Below, piece by piece: positions 43,934 through 51,851 of a stretch of 64,000 nt of DNA. Made by a program: the position numbers and the translations under genes. The stretch spans positions 372,001 to 436,000 of the forward strand of contig NZ_VTHB01000005.1 in the NCBI RefSeq assembly GCF_009729205.1, written 5' to 3'. Source of the DNA: Mycobacteroides sp. CBMA 271. Lineage in GTDB: Bacteria; Actinomycetota; Actinomycetes; Mycobacteriales; Mycobacteriaceae. The notes under the pieces are model-generated. The model was not told where the DNA came from. It worked only from the letters and a program-made list of their open reading frames with translations, and made no database searches. How positions within the stretch are numbered: the stretch's first letter is position 1; each line of letters starts with the position of its first letter.

Positions 43934-44335
43934 CTAAGCGCCGGGTACGGGCGGTGCGGCCGGCTTGTTGAACAAGTAGTGCGCGATCTTCCACTCGCTG
44001 TTCTCCTTACGCAGGATGAACACCTCGCGGTTTTCCTCCGGGACAGAGGCGTCGATCGATTTGACCTTCACCGTACCTCGCGAATCGGTGACAGCGTAGG
44101 CGAATTCACCCGCGACGGCGATCTCGTGAATGTTGAACTTCACGCCCAGCTGGATCGTGTCAAAGATATCCTGGTAGGTAGCTTCGAGCTGCTCGCCCTT
44201 GGATGTAGGCAGGTTGTACGGGTAAAACACTCCATCGCGGGCATAGACGGCCCGCGCAGCCTTGGCATCACCGTCGTTGAGTGACTTTGCGTAGTCGTCC
44301 AGCAGGTTCTCAATTTCGGTTACTTCGTTGCTCAT
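43934..44335 (-). CDS. NTF2-like (SnoaL-type) protein, paralogue of 22006 gene
   Basis: A 133-residue protein. SLNDGDAKAARAVYARDGVFYPYNLPTSKGE and EVFILRKENSEWKIAHYLFNK align with the gene at 22006 over most of its length. It is the nearest relative of that gene in the window and also carries a hairpin at its 3' end. Downstream of the third MDR on the same strand. Function unknown. Confidence 0.8.
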   Translation of the reverse strand: MSNEVTEIENLLDDYAKSLNDGDAKAARAVYARDGVFYPYNLPTSKGEQLEATYQDIFDTIQLGVKFNIHEIAVAGEFAYAVTDSRGTVKVKSIDASVPEENREVFILRKENSEWKIAHYLFNKPAAPPVPGA

Positions 44336-44453
44336 GATGATTACCTTTCAATGGTTTTCGACGCTAGAAATCTGACTGAAGTGGTGCGGACAAATCAGCT
44401 CGGTACCTGCTCTCGGGTGAAGTGCTCGGGCGCAACAAACACCGACGTTGCGC

Positions 44454-45371
44454 TTATGCGTAGTAGATATGGTCAGGAACCAAGATGGTCTTGCCGATTT
44501 GGCCACCCGCCTCAAAAGCGGTGACCGCGTCCACAACGGCACTGAACGGATAGACGGCATGTACTCGTGTTGAGAGTTCCTTGTTATCAACGAGATTGAC
44601 TATCTCCGCCAGATGGCGCACGTTCTCCTCGACAAACGACTGATGTAGTCGAATACCTCGTTCAACGCGGGGGAGAGCGGTGGGCACCAGCGAGACGATA
44701 TCGCCACCGTCAACGACTGCCTGCGCGATTTCAGTAACACCCGCGGTATCAACAGCCGCGTCGAACAAGGGGGCACATGCAGCATCGACAGTGGTAAAAC
44801 CGTATCCCGGTGGAACTTTGGAGATGTCTCGCACCAGCCCGACCACCTCCCAACCGTTCAGCGCGGCCAGCTCTGCAACGTAGCGGCCCACCGCACCCAA
44901 AATGCCCGACACCAACAACAACGCGCGATCGTTGCGGGGCCCCAACTTATCCACGGCCTGCAATGCTGTCACCGCCGCCAGCGGTATCGACGCCGCCTCC
45001 GCCACCGTTGTCGACACCGGAGCGGCAGTCACCAAGTCTTCCGGTAACTTCACAAGTTCTGCCCATGTACCAATCCCGGTCGCCGCCTGCGCCGACATCG
45101 CCACCACAAAATCGCCCACCGCAACCCTAGTCACACCCGCGCCAGTCTCAATGACCTCACCAGCTAGATCCCACCCCAAAACCATCGGCAAACTAGCGCC
45201 AATGACATTGGCTATACTCCCGGTTCGCACCTTGTTGTCAATCGGGTTCAACGCTGTGGCAAGTACTTTCACCGTAACCTCGCCAACGCCAGGCGCCGGC
45301 GGCGTCGACAAGTCATGGCGAACTAGCAACCGCTCTGGTGTCCCAAAATCCTCAAGCACGATTGCTTGCAT
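44454..45371 (-). CDS. MDR-superfamily oxidoreductase (quinone oxidoreductase-like)
   Basis: A 305-residue MDR protein: VGEVTVKVLATALNPIDNKVRTG, GWDLAGEVIETGAGV, RALLLVSGILGAVGRYVAELA and IGKTILVPDH. Unlike the other two it has a less typical nucleotide motif (SGILGAVG instead of GAxGxVG). It is upstream of the NTF2-like gene on the same strand and may be co-transcribed with it. Confidence 0.85.
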   Translation of the reverse strand: MQAIVLEDFGTPERLLVRHDLSTPPAPGVGEVTVKVLATALNPIDNKVRTGSIANVIGASLPMVLGWDLAGEVIETGAGVTRVAVGDFVVAMSAQAATGIGTWAELVKLPEDLVTAAPVSTTVAEAASIPLAAVTALQAVDKLGPRNDRALLLVSGILGAVGRYVAELAALNGWEVVGLVRDISKVPPGYGFTTVDAACAPLFDAAVDTAGVTEIAQAVVDGGDIVSLVPTALPRVERGIRLHQSFVEENVRHLAEIVNLVDNKELSTRVHAVYPFSAVVDAVTAFEAGGQIGKTILVPDHIYYA

Positions 45372-45520
45372 GCACCCTGGCCTCCCTGTCTACTCGATCG
45401 GGTTATCCCTAACCGGTATAGCCAACCTAGCATCCAATAGTTGCGTTCGCAACAGTTGCGTCAACAATCTTTCTGCTTTGGCCGTGTCACCGACGGCCGA
45501 CAGCTCATGGAGGTTTTTCG

Positions 45521-45667
45521 ATGAGCACAATCGGTCTGATCATGAGCTTTGACAACATCGCCGCTGACCACCCGGGCGCGGCGCAGCCGCGCGGGCTTGT
45601 TGATCTCGACAACGTTGGGGAGTCCACGACTTTCAGCGCTGCATTTCAGTTGCCTTCACCGTGGTGA
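45521..45667 (+). CDS. Small protein, 48 residues
   Basis: Beginning MSTIGLIMSFDNIAADHPGA and ending FQLPSPW. A near-ideal ribosome binding site GGAGG lies seven bases upstream (45509-45513), which is why I call it. No family recognised. Its stop overlaps a second short frame by GTGA, and a zinc-ribbon gene follows further downstream. It could be a leader or precursor peptide, or a short regulatory protein. Confidence 0.5.
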   Translation: MSTIGLIMSFDNIAADHPGAAQPRGLVDLDNVGESTTFSAAFQLPSPW

Positions 45668-45759
45668 GATCTTCTGGGACACAACCGAATATGTCATGGA
45701 TTGTGTCGGCGAAGGGCTCCATCGGCAAGGTGGTCGAACCGGATCCGTTCGGCCCGTGA
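45664..45759 (+). CDS. Possible second small ORF, 31 residues
   Basis: Starts with GTG overlapping the previous stop (GTGA) and encodes residues including MSWIVSAKGSIGKVVEP. The overlap is the only support; codon pattern is plausible but short. It ends in the left arm of an inverted repeat (45759-45767). Low confidence. Confidence 0.3.
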   Translation: MRSSGTQPNMSWIVSAKGSIGKVVEPDPFGP

Positions 45760-45836
45760 ATATTACGTGCGCCTCGATGCTTGCGGCTATCCGGTCGATC
45801 CGGGGTGATCGGCCGGTTCGTGGACCCCGTAATATT
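45759..45836. repeat. Nested inverted repeat, candidate structured RNA or element
   Basis: An outer pair AATATTACG (45759-45767) and CGTAATATT (45828-45836) encloses an inner pair CCGGTCGATC (45791-45800) and GATCGGCCGG (45807-45816). This could fold as a two-stem structure in the transcript leading to the zinc-ribbon gene, or be a small inverted-repeat element. Confidence 0.45.
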
Positions 45837-45904
45837 GAGTGGGCAACGCCCAGAAGCAGATCGCTCCATCTCCGTGACGCGGGCAGACACGATCGAGGGA
45901 CGCA

Positions 45905-46444
45905 GTGACAACAGAGCCAGATGACATCGTGAATAGCGCCGAGGTGATCTATGAACCTGGCGTCACCGTGAAATGGGTACTCGACATGAGCCGTTTCGCA
46001 GACTCTGAGGCGACAGCCGCCACCGAATCGTCACGCAGCGTTCTGCAGACCACTCTGGAGATTGAGCAGGCTGTAAATGCATGCCTGGACGAGCACGGCA
46101 CTGCGGTAGCTCGCGTCGTACATACCTTTGGTGGTCGCGATATCAATCTTCGGGACGGCTCCAGAATTACATATCGGTGGAAGCTCTTTATCTGCGACTG
46201 GCGATGCCTCGGCTGTGGTCTCGACATGTCCACGGTCGACGAGTACTACATGCTGCAAAACGATGTGTGGGCACAAGCGAATCCTGCTATCGATGGGAAC
46301 CTTTGCATCACATGTGTCGAAGAGCTCCTCGGTAGAACTCTCACGGCCGCCGACTTCACTGATCTACCGATCAATACCAGCACCACGAAACGACGCACCC
46401 AGCTACTAGTCGATCGCCTCAGCGCGAGTCTCGACAACGGCTGA
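45905..46444 (+). CDS. Zinc-ribbon protein (CxxC...CxxC)
   Basis: A 179-residue protein with a C-terminal CDWRCLGCG and, about 35 residues later, LCITCVEELLGRTLTAADFTDLPIN. This arrangement is common in actinobacterial and phage hypothetical proteins, where the four cysteines bind zinc. GTG start at 45905, with GAGGGA upstream. Located between small genes and the YaeQ locus; role unknown, and mobile-element origin is possible. Confidence 0.7.
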   Translation: MTTEPDDIVNSAEVIYEPGVTVKWVLDMSRFADSEATAATESSRSVLQTTLEIEQAVNACLDEHGTAVARVVHTFGGRDINLRDGSRITYRWKLFICDWRCLGCGLDMSTVDEYYMLQNDVWAQANPAIDGNLCITCVEELLGRTLTAADFTDLPINTSTTKRRTQLLVDRLSASLDNG

Positions 46445-46497
46445 CCAAGCGCCCACAGGAGCCGGGGCAGGGGCAGACCGTGCATCCGTTGCAATAA

Positions 46498-46659
46498 TCA
46501 GACTTCTACTGGTAACCCTGCATATTCGATACCGCCGTATTGCTCCGGTGTGCAGCGCATCGGCTCCTCGACACCAAGATCTTGTGTCTCACAGTCCGGC
46601 CAGGGCCGCCCGACAATGATGGCGTCAGCGTCCATGGCGCCTGCGCCATCGACCAGCAC
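46498..46659 (-). CDS. Small protein downstream of YaeQ, 53 residues
   Basis: A short frame starting at a GTG 15 bases after the YaeQ stop: MLVDGAGAMDADAIIVGRPW continuing to YGGIEYAGLPVEV. Its coding pattern is regular, and it follows YaeQ on the same strand; an internal ATG could also serve as the start. No family recognised. Probably co-transcribed with yaeQ. Confidence 0.45.
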   Translation of the reverse strand: MLVDGAGAMDADAIIVGRPWPDCETQDLGVEEPMRCTPEQYGGIEYAGLPVEV

Positions 46660-46674
46660 CTTGGGCTCAAACGT

Positions 46675-47226
46675 TCACTCCAATGGCTCGGGCGTGAAGG
46701 TGACGTCGACTCCGCCCACGGTCATCGTCACCTGACCTTCGATCACCATCACCTGCGCCGAGACCCGTCGATCGACAGTCTGGGCCAGTTGCTGCACCGG
46801 TGCGTGCGGTATCTGCATCACCGACAGGTTCGGCAGCCCCGCCACTTTGGGGCCGACGGTGCGCCACCAGGTGGCCACGCCAGCGGCGAACGGGAACAGC
46901 AGCACCTGGTCGGCCTGGCCGGCCGCCTTGCCCAAGGCGCGTTCATCGGGCTGGCCGACGTTGACCCACTCCAGGATCCGGCCGGTGTAGTCGGCGAGCC
47001 GCAAGTCCGGTACACCAGGAGTGGACAGGCCTGGCCCGAACGCCAACTCGCCGTCGACGTCGCCGAGTCGGTGTGCACGAAGCCCAAACGCCAACAAGCG
47101 CACCACCATCCGCTCATCGGTCTCGCTGGGATGACGGGCCACGGTCAGTGCGTGATCGGCGTAGTAACCGTGATCGACATCGGAGACGCCAAGTTCGACT
47201 TTGAAAACTGTTGCAGAAAGGGCCAC
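46675..47226 (-). CDS. yaeQ: YaeQ-family protein
   Basis: A 183-residue protein: YYADHALTVARHPSETDERMVVRLLAFGL and EWVNVGQPDERALGKAAGQADQVLLFPF are diagnostic YaeQ segments, including the conserved HPSET and GQPDE motifs. GTG 47226 gives the family start (MALSATVFKVEL). YaeQ has a nuclease-like fold with unclear function. A big opposite-strand frame (46540-47490) is only a shadow. Confidence 0.85.
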   Translation of the reverse strand: MALSATVFKVELGVSDVDHGYYADHALTVARHPSETDERMVVRLLAFGLRAHRLGDVDGELAFGPGLSTPGVPDLRLADYTGRILEWVNVGQPDERALGKAAGQADQVLLFPFAAGVATWWRTVGPKVAGLPNLSVMQIPHAPVQQLAQTVDRRVSAQVMVIEGQVTMTVGGVDVTFTPEPLE

Positions 47227-47576
47227 GTCATAGTGTCCACCCAAGTGGTGCCCCCCAAGCAGTCAGGTCGCATTCAGTGGTCACGACGCCTAGCCAGACG
47301 CCAGTTCGAGTCGCCACCCAGGCACGCAACCATGCAGCAACAGTGGGGTACGTCGATGGCGCAGGCGCTGATCGCCTACGAAGATGCGGTACTCAGCTTG
47401 GTGGATGCGCACGATGGGAGAGTGGGGCATTCCTCCCGATACGAACGTGCGGAATTCATCAGAAGCGGCAGGGGAGAGCGGCCCTCCTAGACCTACGCGC
47501 AACCCACTACTGCAGGGTCGCGTAGATTCTTCGAGAACAATCCGAGCACCTAACGCAGCATTCAACGAAGGCCATC
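47227..47576. other. Gap with a possible short ORF
   Basis: A frame at 47332-47490 reads MQQQWGTSMAQALIAYEDAV and runs for 52 residues to a stop; it may be a small real gene, but there is no convincing ribosome binding site. The rest shows nothing supported. Confidence 0.35.
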
Positions 47577-47825
47577 ATGTCCGAGGATCAGAACACAGGC
47601 GTTCCGCCGAATCACCTCTCCATCGATCCGCGTAGCGCCTTCTATAGCGAAGAGGTGCTTCGCCGCGACGTGGGTATTCGCTTTAATGGTGTCGAGAAAA
47701 CCAATGTTCACGAATACAACGTGGCCGAGGGTTGGGTGCGTGTTGAAGTCCCCACCGCGAAGGATCGCCGCGGAAATCCGATGGTCGTCAAGCTCAGTGG
47801 CACGGTTGAACCTTTTTTCCGCTGA
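47577..47825 (+). CDS. DUF3297-family small protein
   Basis: An 82-residue protein; IDPRSAFYSEEVLRRDVGIRFNGVEKTNVHEYNVAEGWVRV and KLSGTVEPFFR are the DUF3297 hallmarks. Widely conserved in bacteria, function unknown. ATG 47577. Stand-alone. Confidence 0.85.
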   Translation: MSEDQNTGVPPNHLSIDPRSAFYSEEVLRRDVGIRFNGVEKTNVHEYNVAEGWVRVEVPTAKDRRGNPMVVKLSGTVEPFFR

Positions 47826-47889
47826 GCAAAAATGCGGACGCCCCTGGATTTCTGGCGCGGCTGTCAACCGGCCCCGGCGGTCGGCCGGG

Positions 47890-48054
47890 CGCGCGGCCCA
47901 CGAAGAGATGCTTTCCGCACATCAACAATTGGCGACCAGCACACCGGACGGCAGGCACATTCACGTCGATGCCGGCCACACCATTCACCTTGAGCAGCCA
48001 GCCATCGTCGTTGCGACCATCCAAGAAATCGCACAAGAGGCGGCCCATAGATAG
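47890..48054 (+). pseudogene. C-terminal fragment of an alpha/beta hydrolase
   Basis: Reads AHEEMLSAHQQLATSTPDGR, then HIHVDAGHTIHLEQPAIVVA, a typical C-terminus with the catalytic His (GHTIHLEQP). No nucleophile or N-terminal domain remains upstream, so this is a truncated relic. Exact left edge is approximate. Confidence 0.65.
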
Positions 48055-48212
48055 CTCTCGATATCAAGAGTCCAACTTGCCAATAGCAAGCAACGACGAC
48101 CCGCCACCGGCTACAGCGTCGGTTTGAGAGCGTCTCGGTAGACCCCGGTGTTGTCACGCTGCCCCGATAGAATTGGTGGCAGGGTATTGACTTTCCGCCG
48201 AAGGGGAAGCCC

Positions 48213-48634
48213 ATGGCAACAACCGTTAGTGACTTGGCTGCTGAACTCGGACTGAGCCCCGAGGACACCGTCACTGCGTTGTGCGCGATCGGTGAGTTCG
48301 TTCTCGGGCCTGATAGTCGAAGGGGGATCCGGCGGCAGTGCAGCTGCGTGCCAGCCCGCCGTCGCCTCATCAGACACCCCATGCGGCAGGGGAGTTTTCG
48401 CTGACCGCGGGCACCGTGGATGGCTTCATGCCGGGCCGTCCTTCAGTTCGTAGGAAGAAGTGGCCTGTTGCCTGGCGTCCTGGCGGTACTCCACTGAACA
48501 AGGTGGTGCAGCTCCTTGCAGAGCCGTACGTCGAGAGCAACGGGGACCGAGTTCGCGATCACGGCGTGATTTTCCAAGATGAGCTTGACGCCGCGAAACG
48601 CCACTATCACCAGTGGATTGAGGCCAGTTTTTGA
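48213..48634 (+). pseudogene. IF2-N-like gene with a frameshift at a G-run
   Basis: The frame from 48213 encodes MATTVSDLAAELGLSPEDTV then ALCAIGEFVLGPDSRRG, resembling the N-terminal domain of translation initiation factor IF-2. It then shifts into the frame of 48338-48634 (DPAAVQLRASPPSP to HQWIEASF). The switch falls at AGGGGG (48321-48326): one more G would restore a single frame of about 140 residues. The SD GAAGGGGAAG precedes the start. It may be a pseudogene, phase-variable, or a -1 slippage site. Confidence 0.65.
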
Positions 48635-48635
48635 G

Positions 48636-48881
48636 ATGCATTGCCTGTTGGATGAAGACACGATCGCCGAGTGGATCCGCACGTTCCATCGCCGCAATCT
48701 GCTTCCTAGAGAAGTTATTTCATTGGTCTTAGCGGGTTTCACGCCCCAGGAATTAACCTTGCGCCTTTGGTACGGTCAGCTCAACCAGGGGCGTCTGCCA
48801 TTGATGGATCAGCTGATGCGCGGAACTATCACTGCCGAGCAGGCCCGCGCCCATCTGGACAGGTATCACAGCGCCGGTTAG
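48636..48881 (+). CDS. Small hypothetical protein, 81 residues
   Basis: ATG 48636 follows the previous stop by one base. It encodes MHCLLDEDTIAEWIRTFHRR, then LVLAGFTPQELTLRLWYGQ and a short C-terminal helix. No family recognised. It lies in the same direction as the frameshifted gene and probably shares its transcript. Confidence 0.55.
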   Translation: MHCLLDEDTIAEWIRTFHRRNLLPREVISLVLAGFTPQELTLRLWYGQLNQGRLPLMDQLMRGTITAEQARAHLDRYHSAG

Positions 48882-48939
48882 GCCGTCGAGGTGATCGACG
48901 CCTGCAATGCTCGGATGCCGCTGAAGAGGTTGCGGCAAC

Positions 48940-49698
48940 CTAGTATTTGCCGTTGTCGTTTTTCCATTCGCTTCGCGCGGGGATCGTCTCGACGACGTCC
49001 CAGTGCTCGGCGATCTTGCCGTTCTCAATCCTGAACAGGTCATAGAACGACGTGTGCTCGCCGTTGAAGTGGCCTTCGCTGACGACGAGGACGAAATCGC
49101 CCTCACCCAGCACACGATGAATGCGCTCGTATTTGGCCACGATGCCGGCGTCGGCCCAGGCTTTGAACGCTGCGGCCAGATTGGACACACCGTCGGCAAT
49201 CAGGGGGTGATGCTGGATGTACCGGTCGCCGTCGCAGTAATCAGCGAGGGCGTCGATCTGGCCGGCTACGAGAATTTCTTGGACGAAGCGCTCAGCCAAC
49301 TCCTTGTTGGCGTCGGTCTTATCGAGGTCTCGGGCCTCGGTCGGACCGTCGATCATGCTGCGGCCACTCGGGTTTCGTTCGGCCGTCGCCTGCAGGTTGT
49401 CCCAATGCTCGACGATCTGTCCGTTCTCGAATCGGAAGATGTCGAAACCAATTTGTGGCCCGAAGAGGTTGTAGTCGGAGTGGGCGAAGACGTAGTCGCC
49501 GTCCTGGAACACCCGGATGGTGTTGACTGACGCACCCTGGGGCACGGCGTCGAGCAGCGCGTGAAAGCCGGCGAGGCCATCAGCGGCTGCCAAGTTGTGC
49601 TGAATGTACTTGTCGGTGCTGATGACGTCGGCTGGTTCGGGCGCGCCGGTTGCGATGGCGTTGAGCAGCTCGACGACCTGTTGCTTCTGGGAGGACAT
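48940..49698 (-). CDS. Two-domain SnoaL/NTF2-like protein
   Basis: A 252-residue protein in which an NTF2-like unit is duplicated: DKYIQHNLAAADGLAGFHALL...FRFENGQIVEHWDNLQ and DRYIQHHPLIADGVSNLAAAF...FRIENGKIAEHWDVVE. Both resemble SnoaL-type isomerases with conserved YIQH and EHWD. ATG 49698 has AAAGGAACCG upstream. It lies downstream of the NmrA-type gene on the same strand, controlled perhaps by the divergent AraC gene. Confidence 0.8.
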   Translation of the reverse strand: MSSQKQQVVELLNAIATGAPEPADVISTDKYIQHNLAAADGLAGFHALLDAVPQGASVNTIRVFQDGDYVFAHSDYNLFGPQIGFDIFRFENGQIVEHWDNLQATAERNPSGRSMIDGPTEARDLDKTDANKELAERFVQEILVAGQIDALADYCDGDRYIQHHPLIADGVSNLAAAFKAWADAGIVAKYERIHRVLGEGDFVLVVSEGHFNGEHTSFYDLFRIENGKIAEHWDVVETIPARSEWKNDNGKY

Positions 49699-49807
49699 GA
49701 CGGTTCCTTTCATTGAGGGTGGAACAACCCGGCGCTGTGGTTGCGCAGGAGTTGATTGAGGTGAGCGATACGGAAGGCCTACTGGGCTTGCGACAGAACG
49801 ATTTTCG

Positions 49808-50653
49808 TCAGTGACGGGTCTGCAGATACTGGCGCAGGCTCTCGGGCCCGTTTCCCGTGACTGTGCGGACGTCGTTGGTCACGCGCTCGAAATCCCCGGC
49901 GGCGATGGCCGTGTAGGTCGACACCCAGGCGTCGTACTGCCATTGCGGGGCTTCCCACCGGCGGCGTGAGGCATAGGCCTCCTCGACGCTCTCGTCGTGA
50001 TAGGTCACCGAGCGACCCGAAACCTCGGAGATTGTCTGGGTTACCTCTGACAATGTCGGCGCTTGCGGACCGGTCAGGGTGTAGGTCACGTTGGCGTGCG
50101 CGGCCGGATTCTTTAGGACGGCTGCGGCCACACGTGCCACATCAGCGCGGGTGACGGCAGCGAGCCGCCCGTGGCTGGCGGGAGCGCGTAGGACGTCGTC
50201 CTCGCCCACAAACTCTGGGAGCACATCGATGTAAAAGTTGTTCCGCAGGAACGTATGCGAGATGCCGCTGCCGAGGATGTGCTGCTCGGTGGCCCAGTGA
50301 TCGCGAGCCAGGGTGAAGATGGCGTCGCGCGTTGCGCCGGCGAACGAGGTGTAGACGATGTGACCGACGCCCGCCGAGACGGCCGCGTCGATGAATGCTC
50401 GATGCTGGTCGAGACGATCAGCGCTTTCGGAGCCAGACACCATGAACAGGACATCAACTCCGGCCAGGCTGGCGCGCGTGGCGTCGTCGTTGGCATAAGA
50501 GCTCTGGATGGCCACTGCGCCGCCAAGCGTGGGGGCGTTGTGTGGGTTGCGGGACAGCAGGCGCAGCGCGATGCCCTCGCGTGCAAGCTGGCCAGCGACG
50601 AGCCCACCGACATGGCCGGTCGAACCGGTGATCGCCAAGGATGGATTGTTCAT
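49808..50653 (-). CDS. NmrA/QOR2-like NAD(P)-binding protein
   Basis: A 281-residue Rossmann protein: LAITGSTGHVGGLVAGQLAREG at the N-terminus, GVGHIVYTSFAGA and RDHWATEQHILGSGISHTFLRNN as in quinone-oxidoreductase-type SDRs. ATG 50653 with a GAGGAC box. Divergent from the AraC regulator at 50735; the SnoaL-like gene follows downstream. Confidence 0.85.
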   Translation of the reverse strand: MNNPSLAITGSTGHVGGLVAGQLAREGIALRLLSRNPHNAPTLGGAVAIQSSYANDDATRASLAGVDVLFMVSGSESADRLDQHRAFIDAAVSAGVGHIVYTSFAGATRDAIFTLARDHWATEQHILGSGISHTFLRNNFYIDVLPEFVGEDDVLRAPASHGRLAAVTRADVARVAAAVLKNPAAHANVTYTLTGPQAPTLSEVTQTISEVSGRSVTYHDESVEEAYASRRRWEAPQWQYDAWVSTYTAIAAGDFERVTNDVRTVTGNGPESLRQYLQTRH

Positions 50654-50734
50654 GGTGTCCTCAATCTTCGCTAGGTGACGCACTCTATTGTTGGACTCGC
50701 TGACACAGATGTCATGGTGATTTGAGGTCATATA

Positions 50735-51661
50735 GTGAACAAAACTGGACAAGCCAGGATTTGGAATGTCGGGTACTCGACGACACGGCCGGCGATCGAA
50801 GTGCTGTCACTGGCCAAATTGCGTGCACGTGCCCAGCCGCAGAGAGAGCAGTTCTTGCGGCCTCAGCGAGTCGACTTCGATCTGCTACTGGTGTGCCACA
50901 CGGGAACGCTGCACCACGCCGTGGATTTCGTCGAGTACGCGATGAGCCCCGGAGATGTGCTCTGGGTGCGCGCAGGGCAGGTCCAGGAATGGCAGTGGTT
51001 CGATGTCGATGCCGCACATACACCGACAGCCACAAATCCCGAACCCGTCGCCGCGACGGTCGTTTTGTTTCAGCCCACCCGGCTCGACGAGCGGGCACGC
51101 TCGCTCAGGGGATCGTTTCAACGGCGGGCTCTATGGGCCCAGGCCACCGCGGATGCATCTGCGGGTCGGCGACGTCTCGATGACCTCATCGAGACCGCGG
51201 CCCGTCCAATACCACCGGAAATGCACGAAGAACTCGTGGCGCGCGTACTGGGCGTCCTGATCGTCGAACTCGCTCTGGCCGATCCGGCGGCGGCCGACGA
51301 CGCTGTGCCACGTCCAGCAGAGGGTCTTTTCGAGGCGCTGAGCGCAGCGATCGACGCCAACTTCGCCGCAACAAGAAACACCGGCGACTACGCCCGGCAG
51401 CTGGGCTACTCGGCGCGCACGATCAATCGCAGCGCTCTGCGCAATACCGGACTTACCGTCAAACAACTCGTCGACGAACGGACGTTGCTCGAAGCCAAAC
51501 GACTCCTTGCCCACGACACCACACCAGTGCAGGCCGTCGGCCGCTCCGTGGGCTTCGCCGAACCCACCACATTCACCCGCTTCTTTCGGCGGCGCACAGG
51601 TGTCACACCGCTGGAATTCCGGACCGCACGGACGGCTCCCGGCGGTGTCGCCGCTCGATGA
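50735..51661 (+). CDS. AraC-family transcriptional regulator
   Basis: A 308-residue regulator. The N-terminal cupin-like sensor domain (FDLLLVCHTGTLHHAVDFVE, PGDVLWVRAGQVQEW) is followed by two HTHs (DYARQLGYSARTINRSALRNTG and VQAVGRSVGFAEPTTFTRFFRRRTG). GTG start at 50735, divergent from the NmrA-like gene 82 bases away, which it likely activates. Confidence 0.85.
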   Translation: MNKTGQARIWNVGYSTTRPAIEVLSLAKLRARAQPQREQFLRPQRVDFDLLLVCHTGTLHHAVDFVEYAMSPGDVLWVRAGQVQEWQWFDVDAAHTPTATNPEPVAATVVLFQPTRLDERARSLRGSFQRRALWAQATADASAGRRRLDDLIETAARPIPPEMHEELVARVLGVLIVELALADPAAADDAVPRPAEGLFEALSAAIDANFAATRNTGDYARQLGYSARTINRSALRNTGLTVKQLVDERTLLEAKRLLAHDTTPVQAVGRSVGFAEPTTFTRFFRRRTGVTPLEFRTARTAPGGVAAR

Positions 51662-51851
51662 TCAGAGGCGGGTCGAGCAGTCCGGCAGCGCCAACGTTGT
51701 TCATTCTCAATGGATCTCGGGCAATCGCCTGACCTGTTTTGTTCGCTTGCTGCTGGCCGTACCTGCAGCGTATTGAGACCAGGTTTGCGCTGCTTTTTGT
51801 GCGTGTAGGTGAGCGACTTGGTAGCTGTAGCCGAGGAGCTCGGCCACGATC

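Noticed and set aside
46540..47490. Long plus-strand open frame of 316 residues
   Set aside because: It is the shadow of the minus-strand yaeQ gene, whose protein has clear family motifs; the plus frame has none. Only its final 52 codons (47332-47490) might be independent.
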